This document shows, piece after piece, positions 8,476 through 18,824 of a DNA stretch of 64,000 nt. The DNA comes from Thalassotalea sp. G2M2-11 (GTDB lineage Bacteria; Pseudomonadota; Gammaproteobacteria; Enterobacterales; Alteromonadaceae), in NCBI RefSeq assembly GCF_017168195.1, contig NZ_JADNYL010000001.1:186001-250000 (forward strand). The letters run 5' to 3'. Below the pieces are notes generated by a model. It saw nothing but the letters and a program-made list of their open reading frames with translations, was not told the origin of the DNA and did no database searches. Position 1 is the first letter of the stretch, and every line of letters begins with the position of its first letter. The translations under genes were made by a program, and so were the position numbers.

Positions 8476-9342
8476 TCAATAGTCGTTATAGTCAAATTGA
8501 TGGGCGGTGAACAAGGCTTGGGTTTGTCGCCAAATGTCTCCTAAGTTACCATTATTAATGATTTTATCGTCTAATTGACGAACGGGACCGACTTGCTTGG
8601 TGGAGCTAGTGAGCCATATTTCGTCGGCAGCAAACACTTCGTCGCGGGTGACAACACGTTCTTCAACTGGGATATCACTATATTTATCCAATATATCTAA
8701 AATCAGCAGGCGGGTGATGCCAGGTAGTTTTTGGTGGTCTAACTTCGGGGTGATCACCACGCCATCTTTGACTATAAAGCAATTACAGCTAGCGGCTTCT
8801 GTCAGCTCGTCTTTTTCATTGAATAATAATGTTTCATCAAACCCTGCTTGGTGGCTGCGTTGATAATGCATGACATTGCCGAGTAAGGAGGTCGACTTAA
8901 TGTTGCAGCGCTGCCATCTTAAATCCTGAGCACTGATCACTTTATAGGTGTTAATCTTGGTATCATCAACACAAGGTGCTGGTGGTATTTCGAAGGCATA
9001 AGCAAATAAGGTTGGGCGAATGTTTTGGGTAAAAGCATGATGCCGTTTAGTGTCAGCACCACGGGAAACATGGATATAAATTCCTAAATCACCCCCACCG
9101 TTTTGTTCACAGAGCTGGTGACAAATTTCTTCAAAAAACGCATGATCATAAGGGTGATTAATTTCAATCGCCGCTAAACCATCGAGCAAACGGTCGATAT
9201 GCGGGGTAAATCCGACAAATTTATTATCATAACTTGGGATGACTTCATAAATGCCGTCGCCAAATAAAAAGCCGCGATCCATAGGGGATATTTTGGCCTG
9301 TTCTGGTGGAATAAACTCACCATTTAAATACACTATCGACAT
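8476..9342 (-). CDS. dat: D-amino acid aminotransferase (class IV, PLP)
   Basis: A 288-residue fold-type IV aminotransferase that moves the amino group between D-Ala or D-Glu and 2-oxo acids. MDRGFLFGDGIYEV near the N-terminus, the PLP lysine Lys149 in CNIKSTSLLGN and Glu182 in ELTEAASCN match D-alanine transaminases better than branched-chain enzymes. No signal peptide is present. It is the last gene of the minus-strand operon symporter - kinase/etherase - NamZ - transaminase, 75 bp after namZ. Here it would turn D-Ala from the stem peptide into pyruvate, or equilibrate D-Ala with D-Glu feeding the cyclases encoded at 17085-18824. Aminodeoxychorismate lyase is the main alternative in this fold, but the residues and context favour D-amino acids. 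Confidence 0.88.
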   Translation of the reverse strand: MSIVYLNGEFIPPEQAKISPMDRGFLFGDGIYEVIPSYDNKFVGFTPHIDRLLDGLAAIEINHPYDHAFFEEICHQLCEQNGGGDLGIYIHVSRGADTKRHHAFTQNIRPTLFAYAFEIPPAPCVDDTKINTYKVISAQDLRWQRCNIKSTSLLGNVMHYQRSHQAGFDETLLFNEKDELTEAASCNCFIVKDGVVITPKLDHQKLPGITRLLILDILDKYSDIPVEERVVTRDEVFAADEIWLTSSTKQVGPVRQLDDKIINNGNLGDIWRQTQALFTAHQFDYNDY

Positions 9343-9417
9343 ATTAGACCTATCTTTGTATGTGTGTCTTGCTCACTTAAGTGATGTTTGACCTTGTTAT
9401 TGATTGCGGGGCAGTAT

Positions 9418-10608
9418 TTATTGCTTATTTGCAGGGTAAAGCAAATAAGGTTGCCGCTGCGCGTTAAATGCTGCCAAGCCGTTTTGCCATTTTGCTGTAA
9501 TGGCTGCAAGTGATTTACCTGCTAGCATATCCAACCTGATTTGGTCAGTACCTGCTAGTTTATCGAGAAACTGCGCTCGTTGGAAAAATTCATTATCATG
9601 TTGTGCGAATAATTGATACCACTGGTAAAAAAGTGATAAATCAAAACCGGAGATCTGCGAAGCTCTTAAGTCCATGCCGGTTAATTTTTTGCCTTTTAGT
9701 TTTGGATTACTGGCGGCTCCGACAATGGAACGCGGTGTAAACTCAAAATCGCCGATGGCTAGCGTGTCATGGCCAAGTACTTGAAATGGAAAATCTGTAC
9801 CTCGTCCTACACTGACGGGTGTGGCTTCAAAAAAGCACAAGGACGGGTACAATCGTATTGCGGTACTATTAGGTAAATTAGGGCTAGGCAATACAGGTAA
9901 GTCATAGTGATCTGCACGAGAATAGTCGAGTACCTTAACCACCTGTAAATTTAACTTATGCTTGATGTTGTTTGGGTTTTCAATGGTATCTAACCAGCCT
10001 TCGCCAACGATCATTTTTGCCAGTTCACCGACTGTCATGCCATGGATAAGCGGGATCGGCAGCAGGCCGACAAAAGAGCGAAATTTATCATCTAACATGG
10101 GCCCATCAACATAGGCGATATTTGGATTAGGTCTATCGAGCACAATAAATTCAATATCATGTTGAGCCGCTGCTTGCATCATATAAAACATTGAATTGAT
10201 ATAAGTATAGAACCGGACGCCGACATCTTGAATATCAAAAATAATCACGTCGAGTTCTGTGAGTACTTTGGTACTGGGTTTTTTGTTCTTTCCGTAGATG
10301 GAAACAATGTCGATCCCTGTTTGCTCATCTTTGCTGGAATTGAAAACTTCTCCCGCATCTTTTTTGCCTCGAAAACCGTGCTCGGGAGCAAATATTTTAC
10401 TGATGGTAATGTTGTTTTCATGCAGTAAATCGACTAAATGCTTGCCTTTAGCGCGAGAGCTTTGATTGACAACCAAGCCGACTTTTTTATTGATTAAGCG
10501 TGGCAGGTAACGCTGAACTTGTTCAGCGCCAACTTGCGAAGGCGCGATATTTTTTGCACTTAAAAGTGGTAGCCATAACAGCAATGGTAGCAAGATCATT
10601 AGTTTCAT
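9418..10608 (-). CDS. namZ: NamZ-like exo-beta-N-acetylmuramidase (DUF1343, GH171)
   Basis: A 396-residue protein of the YbbC/DUF1343 family, shown in Bacillus to remove MurNAc from the non-reducing end of glycan chains. VGLVVNQSSR, FAPEHGFRG (Glu76 the likely catalytic acid), FDIQDVGVRFYTYI and LDRPNPN are hallmark segments. The first 18 residues are a signal peptide ending LLSA, so the enzyme is periplasmic or secreted. It lies 31 bp downstream of the kinase/MurQ gene, so the released MurNAc is close to the genes that import, phosphorylate and split it. It mirrors the Bacillus ybbC gene in content of neighbours although the order is rearranged. Confidence 0.93.
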   Translation of the reverse strand: MKLMILLPLLLWLPLLSAKNIAPSQVGAEQVQRYLPRLINKKVGLVVNQSSRAKGKHLVDLLHENNITISKIFAPEHGFRGKKDAGEVFNSSKDEQTGIDIVSIYGKNKKPSTKVLTELDVIIFDIQDVGVRFYTYINSMFYMMQAAAQHDIEFIVLDRPNPNIAYVDGPMLDDKFRSFVGLLPIPLIHGMTVGELAKMIVGEGWLDTIENPNNIKHKLNLQVVKVLDYSRADHYDLPVLPSPNLPNSTAIRLYPSLCFFEATPVSVGRGTDFPFQVLGHDTLAIGDFEFTPRSIVGAASNPKLKGKKLTGMDLRASQISGFDLSLFYQWYQLFAQHDNEFFQRAQFLDKLAGTDQIRLDMLAGKSLAAITAKWQNGLAAFNAQRQPYLLYPANKQ

Positions 10609-10639
10609 TGGTTTATCTCTTTGTTGTCAGCTTGCTTGC

Positions 10640-14094
<3,455 letters not shown>

Positions 14095-14182
14095 ACAGTG
14101 GCCCTCGACCAAATAATTAATAATTCCAATACGACTCTGTAGATAGAATATATAATTCCTGTTAAGATGTAAAAACATTAAT

Positions 14183-14193
14183 AAAATATTTTA
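14183..14193. promoter_or_regulatory. Candidate operator AAAATATTTTA in divergent control region (copy B)
   Basis: Identical 11-mer to the one at 6284-6294. It sits in the 127-bp region between the symporter operon (minus) and the GH3 operon (plus). Here one extra flanking base on the left makes TAAAATATTTTA, a perfect 12-bp palindrome. AT-rich context weakens the evidence. Confidence 0.3.
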
Positions 14194-14221
14194 ACATTTA
14201 TGATCTCGGTGACTGATTATC

Positions 14222-16129
14222 ATGGATAAAGTAAGGTATATTTTCTCTTTAGTAATAATAATGATGGGACTCAGTGCTTGTGATGAGCATGAACTTGATA
14301 AAGGCGACCAACCATTGGCGACGTTAAAGCAACAACTTGCACAAAAAATAATGCTAGATTTTCGTTACTATTGTCATGATGAAATTGCTTTTGATGGTGA
14401 TAAAGCATCGGTGTGTACTCAGCCAATGACTGAGTTGCCAGAAGAAATTGCCCAGTTAATTGCGGGTACAGATCTTGGCGGAGTGATCCTATTTTCAGAT
14501 AATCTAGTATCTGTTGAACAAATTGTGACATTAAACCACCAGTTAGCTGTTGCCGGCCAAAATGCGGCACTTAAGCTACCTTTGTTTATTGCTGTTGATC
14601 AAGAAGGTGGCAGAGTTGCCAGATTACCGAGAAATCATTCAACTGCATTTACTGGCAGTATGTCTATTGCCGCTACTTATGCAAAGCATGGCGTTAAGTA
14701 TGCGCGTCTTAGTGGTGAAATCATCGGGCAAGAACTGATGGCTACAGGCTTTAATTTAAACTTTGCTCCCACCGTTGATGTCAATGTTAATCCAGATAAT
14801 CCTGTGATTAATGTGCGTTCCTTTGGTGAAGATGCCGATCAAGTAGCTGAGTTGGCAACAGCACAATTAAAGGCAATGCAAAGCCAACAGGTGTTAGGTA
14901 CGTTAAAGCATTTTCCAGGTCATGGTGATACCAGTGTTGATAGTCATACCGGATTACCATTAGTTGCTCATAATGTGTCGAAAATTAAACAGGTTGATTT
15001 GGCACCATTTCAATATGCGATTGAGCAAAATGTCGCTCATGCGATCATGACGGCACACATTCAATACCCAGCTTTAGATTCATCTACCTTCGTCAGTAAA
15101 GATGGCAAGACTATGATTAAGCCTGCCACCATGTCTAAAGCGATTTTAACGGATCTGCTCAGAGAAAAAATGAACTTTCAGGGATTAGTGATCACTGACG
15201 CGCTAGATATGAAAGGTATCAGTGAATTCTTTGATGAAACTCAAGCGGTGATTGAAACCTTTAATGCCGGTGCCGACATTGCTTTGATGCCTATCGCTAT
15301 TCGCTCGAAAGGTGATATTGTCAAATTTGAACAGTTGTTATCGTCATTAGCACAAGCGGTTGAACAAGGAGCGCTTAACAGAGAAATGGTTGAGCAATCT
15401 TTTAATAGAATTTGGCATGCTAAACAGCAATTACCAAGCTCAACAATGACGCTGAAACAAAAACTTGAACAGGCGCGTACTGTTTTAGCTAATGACAAAG
15501 CAAAGGCAATAGAGCAAGAATTGTCTGATCAGGCGATCACCGCCATTAAAGGTACCGGACAATTATCAGCAGAGGTTAAGCACTTACATATCTTATTTCC
15601 AGATGATAACAAATGTCAGGCACTTAATAATGAAATTGCCCGTTATCGCGCCGAGATAAAAATTACTTGCAGTAACACCATGACGGCCACAGTTGCTGAG
15701 GAAATTGTGCGAGTTAAACAAGCTGATGCGTTAATCGTTGCGAATGTGACACCAAAACAAAGTGTGGTTGAAATGGGTGGTATGGCTGATCTGCCTCGAT
15801 TGCTCGAGCAATTGAAAAAAAGTAAACGTAGCAAAACTGATCAAGATAATTTTATTAAAGAGCTGCTAACCTTTGCTAAACAAAAAGGCAAAGAAACACT
15901 CTTTATCAGTTTACGTATGCCTTATGATGCCATAGATTATCGTGCGATAGCTGATCATATCATTGCGACTTATTCATATAATCAATACGAAGATAGCATG
16001 GGTAAGCAAACAGGCACGGTTTATCAATCAATCGCTAAGTTGCTGACTGGACAAATCCAAGCACAAGGGCAACTCCCTGTGACTATTGATACACAAAAAT
16101 TAAAGGAAAATGCGACAGCAGGTCATTAA
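14222..16129 (+). CDS. nagZ: NagZ-like GH3 beta-N-acetylhexosaminidase lipoprotein, two-domain form
   Basis: A 635-residue protein with lipobox GLSAC (Cys20). The GH3 catalytic domain carries KHFPGHGDT (229-237), the loop Asp240-Ser-His242 that provides the Asp-His acid/base dyad of NagZ enzymes, and the nucleophile Asp326 in VITDALDMKG. The extra C-terminal domain and length match Bacillus NagZ (YbbD), not the short cytoplasmic enterobacterial NagZ. As a lipoprotein it would remove GlcNAc from muropeptides or glycan ends in the periplasm, exposing MurNAc for NamZ. It is the first gene of a plus-strand operon, divergent from the symporter operon, and is followed after 38 bp by an RpiR regulator. 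Confidence 0.93.
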   Translation: MDKVRYIFSLVIIMMGLSACDEHELDKGDQPLATLKQQLAQKIMLDFRYYCHDEIAFDGDKASVCTQPMTELPEEIAQLIAGTDLGGVILFSDNLVSVEQIVTLNHQLAVAGQNAALKLPLFIAVDQEGGRVARLPRNHSTAFTGSMSIAATYAKHGVKYARLSGEIIGQELMATGFNLNFAPTVDVNVNPDNPVINVRSFGEDADQVAELATAQLKAMQSQQVLGTLKHFPGHGDTSVDSHTGLPLVAHNVSKIKQVDLAPFQYAIEQNVAHAIMTAHIQYPALDSSTFVSKDGKTMIKPATMSKAILTDLLREKMNFQGLVITDALDMKGISEFFDETQAVIETFNAGADIALMPIAIRSKGDIVKFEQLLSSLAQAVEQGALNREMVEQSFNRIWHAKQQLPSSTMTLKQKLEQARTVLANDKAKAIEQELSDQAITAIKGTGQLSAEVKHLHILFPDDNKCQALNNEIARYRAEIKITCSNTMTATVAEEIVRVKQADALIVANVTPKQSVVEMGGMADLPRLLEQLKKSKRSKTDQDNFIKELLTFAKQKGKETLFISLRMPYDAIDYRAIADHIIATYSYNQYEDSMGKQTGTVYQSIAKLLTGQIQAQGQLPVTIDTQKLKENATAGH

Positions 16130-16167
16130 TACGCTGATCGTTTTTAAAAAAGAGTTGGAGTTACATA

Positions 16168-17025
16168 ATGTCGGTACTGGTTAAAATAAAAGCGCAATAT
16201 TTGGCTTTCACGTCTAAAGAAAAGCAAATTGCTGATTTTATTTCCTCATCCCCACAAGCGATTAAAGATTTATCCTCGAAAGAATTGGGGGCCGCGATTG
16301 GTGTCAGCCAATCCAGTATCGTTAAATTTACCCAAAAGCTAGGCTATAAAGGTTATCCCGCATTAAAGCTCGCTTTGGTTGAGTCGATCAATAAACAAAG
16401 CAAAGATCAGCCGTTGCCAGGAGATATTTCGCTTGAAGATAATATTGAACAGTTAGCTGATAAATTGTTAGCCAGTAAAGTGAATGTCTTAAAAGAAACC
16501 TTTCAGATCAATGATGCGGCTTCTTTTGAGCAAGCCACCGATTTAATTTTACACGCCAAGCGTATTTTAGTCAGCGGTATTGGCGCATCGGGCTTGGTGG
16601 CAAAAGATTTTGGTTTTAAATTGCAAAAAGTGGGTTTACCCGCGATTTCTGAGGCGAGTGGTCATAGTCAGCTTGCGTATTCAGCAACTTTTGGCCGAGG
16701 TGATTTGGTGATTGCGATCAGTGAATCGGGTCGAACAGCTGATGTGATTGCCGTTGCCGAACAAGCGACTAGTCGAGGAGCAAAAGTGATCAGCATTACC
16801 GGCGTCACTAAGAATAAGTTGCAAAAATTGGCGCAAATTCCATTATATAGTGTCGCTGAAAAATCGTCTTTGCGCTTATCTTCTATTTTAGCGAGAACAT
16901 CACAAGAACTGATTATTGATACTTTGTTTATCGCACTGACACAAAAATCAGACGAGTTTAGAGAACGGGTGCAAGTGTCTAACGAGGCGGTCAGTGACTA
17001 TGTTGAAAATGGCAATAAAAAGTAG
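16168..17025 (+). CDS. murR: MurR-like RpiR-family transcriptional regulator with intact SIS domain
   Basis: A 285-residue protein: HTH_6 (residues 1-75, GVSQSSIVKFTQKLGYKGYP) and SIS domain (about 120-250) with the phosphosugar loop ISESGRTADV intact. GGAG precedes the ATG. MurR of Escherichia coli is relieved by MurNAc-6-phosphate; the location between the NagZ-like gene and D-glutamate cyclase genes suggests the same or a related ligand here. Its recognition helix is nearly identical to that of the paralogue at 709-1515, so both could bind the same operators while sensing different signals. The symbol is assigned by context; a GlcNAc-6-phosphate-responsive regulator is possible. Confidence 0.88.
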   Translation: MSVLVKIKAQYLAFTSKEKQIADFISSSPQAIKDLSSKELGAAIGVSQSSIVKFTQKLGYKGYPALKLALVESINKQSKDQPLPGDISLEDNIEQLADKLLASKVNVLKETFQINDAASFEQATDLILHAKRILVSGIGASGLVAKDFGFKLQKVGLPAISEASGHSQLAYSATFGRGDLVIAISESGRTADVIAVAEQATSRGAKVISITGVTKNKLQKLAQIPLYSVAEKSSLRLSSILARTSQELIIDTLFIALTQKSDEFRERVQVSNEAVSDYVENGNKK

Positions 17026-17084
17026 CTGCTACCAAGGCTACCTTCCTCAATTACTTACAGCAAACTATCAAAATAAGAGTCATT

Positions 17085-17885
17085 ATGAATAAGGCCAATT
17101 TATCTCCCGAAACTATCCGAGAACAAATTCGAGCAGGTAGCTGGACTTCTCATACTAGTGGCGTGGCTAAAGGCTTTGTGCAATGTAATGTGGTGATAAT
17201 GCCTGCAGCAGACGCGAAGGATTTTGAAACTTTTTGTCAATTAAATGCCAAAGCTTGCCCTATCATTGCCAAGTCAACGCATCCGGGGTCACCATATATT
17301 AGTGTTGGTGATGACTATGTTGCCGACATTCGTACCGATATCCCAAGTTATTGCGTATATGAGAATGGCAACTTGGTCGATCAACCTCAGGCGATTGAAG
17401 AGCTATGGCGAGACGATTTAGTCACCTTTTTATTGGGATGCTCTTTTTCTTTTGAGGAAGCCTTATTGGCTGAAAGTGTCGAAGTGCGCAATATCACTGA
17501 GCAAGTCAATGTGCCGATGTTTAATACCAATATCCCCAATAAAAGTGTCGGTAAGTTCAAAGGTAATATGGTGGTAAGCATGCGCCCAATGCCAGCTAGT
17601 GATGCCATTAAAGCGATACAAATCTGTAGTAAGTTTCCTAAAGTACATGGTGCGCCCATACATATCGCAAACCCTGAATTCATTGGCATAACGGATATCT
17701 CTAAGCCAGATTATGGTGACGCAGTGACTCTTCATCCAGAAGATCTACCGGTGTTTTGGGCCTGTGGGGTTACACCGCAAAATGCTATTAAGCAAGCTCA
17801 ATTGGCTTTTTGTATTACTCATAGTCCCGGCTGTATGTTAGTGACGAATATGTTAAATAGCGATTTGATGACTAGGGCGTGTTGA
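17085..17885 (+). CDS. D-glutamate cyclase, N-terminal-type half (UPF0317/DUF1445 family)
   Basis: A 266-residue member of UPF0317 (PF07286), long annotated as putative hydro-lyase. FVQCNVVIMP, STHPGSPY, VPMFNTNIPN, FWACGVTPQ and ITHSPGCMLVTN are diagnostic. In mammals the same domain is fused to a DUF4392-type domain in DGLUCY, which converts D-glutamate to 5-oxo-D-proline; here the second domain is encoded by the next gene. D-Glu is the second residue of the murein stem peptide, so the function fits the island. The last codons and TGA stop are supplied by a palindromic repeat (17871-17928); removing the repeat would leave an in-frame TAA, so the protein has only gained a few residues. No 5-oxoprolinase gene is seen nearby. 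Confidence 0.85.
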   Translation: MNKANLSPETIREQIRAGSWTSHTSGVAKGFVQCNVVIMPAADAKDFETFCQLNAKACPIIAKSTHPGSPYISVGDDYVADIRTDIPSYCVYENGNLVDQPQAIEELWRDDLVTFLLGCSFSFEEALLAESVEVRNITEQVNVPMFNTNIPNKSVGKFKGNMVVSMRPMPASDAIKAIQICSKFPKVHGAPIHIANPEFIGITDISKPDYGDAVTLHPEDLPVFWACGVTPQNAIKQAQLAFCITHSPGCMLVTNMLNSDLMTRAC

Positions 17886-17928
17886 TCTTTGCTGCAAACA
17901 CAAACTTGAAAGATCAACACGCCCTAGT
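17871..17928. repeat. Short palindromic repeat, copy 2 (perfect 20-bp arms)
   Basis: The left arm 17871-17890 (ACTAGGGCGTGTTGATCTTT) and right arm 17909-17928 are perfect reverse complements, with an 18-nt loop. It is homologous to the unit at 1521-1575. It overlaps the end of the UPF0317 gene and provides its TGA stop. It could fold into a strong hairpin in the operon transcript and attenuate or stabilise the downstream message. Its size and lack of an ORF suggest a REP- or MITE-like element. Confidence 0.85.
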
Positions 17929-17966
17929 TAACTTCACTTAAGATAGGCAAAGGTTTTTACATAGTT

Positions 17967-18824
17967 ATGCAACATTTATTGTTAGAGTTAAGTGCTCAAG
18001 TTGAACGCTTATTGGTGGCCAGAAACCCCCGAGGTATGCAGTTTGCCAGCCAACATTTACAGCCAGGCTATTATTTACGAGCGGCAAGATTAATCCAGCA
18101 AAATAAAGGTTGTGTGCTAATAGGTACGGGATTTCCGGTGGAACAAACCTTTGAAACCGATGGGCCTGTCGGTGCTATTTATCTTTACGAGGCGTTACTT
18201 GCCTTGGGCTTTTCACCGATGATTGTTTGCTCTGATCCGCTATTTTCAGTGCTCTCTACTCGATTTGATTGCTTAGAGCTACCCGTAGGTTTTAAACAAT
18301 CTGCCCAACAAGTACGTGATGTTTTAGGGACATACCAGCCATCGTTAGTGCTATCAATTGAGCGGCCTGGATTAACCCAAGATGGCACTTACAGAAATAT
18401 GTTTGGCGCTGATATTTCAGAGCGCTGTGGTCATTTTGATCACTATATCGAGCTGGCGAATTGTCCAACTATTGCTATTGGTGATGGTGGTAATGAGATT
18501 GGCATGGGGAATATTTCAGCGCACTTAACCAGTTTGAATGTTAGTTTGTCGGCAACTCAATGTGATGAACTCTTAGTAGCTGATGTTTCTAATTGGGGCG
18601 CTTATGGTGTGCTTACCATGTTGGGGGCGTTGGAAGGGCAATGTTTGTTACCCGATTTTGATCCTGTTCAGGTGCTTAGTTGGCTGTCAAATCAAGGCAG
18701 TGTCGATGGCGTAACAAAACTGAACACGCTAACCGAAGACAGTTTATGTTATCGACAAGGGCAACAATTGGTTGAACAATTAAATCAACTGTCTGCGCCA
18801 TATTGGAAAGCTAGCGATGCATAG
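17967..18824 (+). CDS. D-glutamate cyclase, C-terminal-type half (DUF4392/GLUCM-like)
   Basis: A 285-residue protein of the DUF4392 (PF14336) family. Diagnostic segments are VLIGTGFPV, ETDGPVGAIYL, LVLSIERPG and the glycine-rich AIGDGGNEIGMGN. This corresponds to the C-terminal half of mitochondrial D-glutamate cyclase, and it lies directly after the gene for the N-terminal half. Product: 5-oxo-D-proline from D-Glu. It overlaps the start of the D-lactate dehydrogenase gene by 8 bp (ATGCATAG), so the two are translationally coupled. The whole message would therefore handle D-Glu and D-lactate, the two unusual products of murein breakdown. Whether the two halves form a complex is inference. Confidence 0.87.
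   Translation: MQHLLLELSAQVERLLVARNPRGMQFASQHLQPGYYLRAARLIQQNKGCVLIGTGFPVEQTFETDGPVGAIYLYEALLALGFSPMIVCSDPLFSVLSTRFDCLELPVGFKQSAQQVRDVLGTYQPSLVLSIERPGLTQDGTYRNMFGADISERCGHFDHYIELANCPTIAIGDGGNEIGMGNISAHLTSLNVSLSATQCDELLVADVSNWGAYGVLTMLGALEGQCLLPDFDPVQVLSWLSNQGSVDGVTKLNTLTEDSLCYRQGQQLVEQLNQLSAPYWKASDA

Noticed and set aside
17085-18824. The palindromic repeat splitting a once-fused D-glutamate cyclase gene
   Set aside because: Removing the 58-bp unit leaves an in-frame TAA directly after ATG at 17868-17870, so the two genes were already separate before the insertion.
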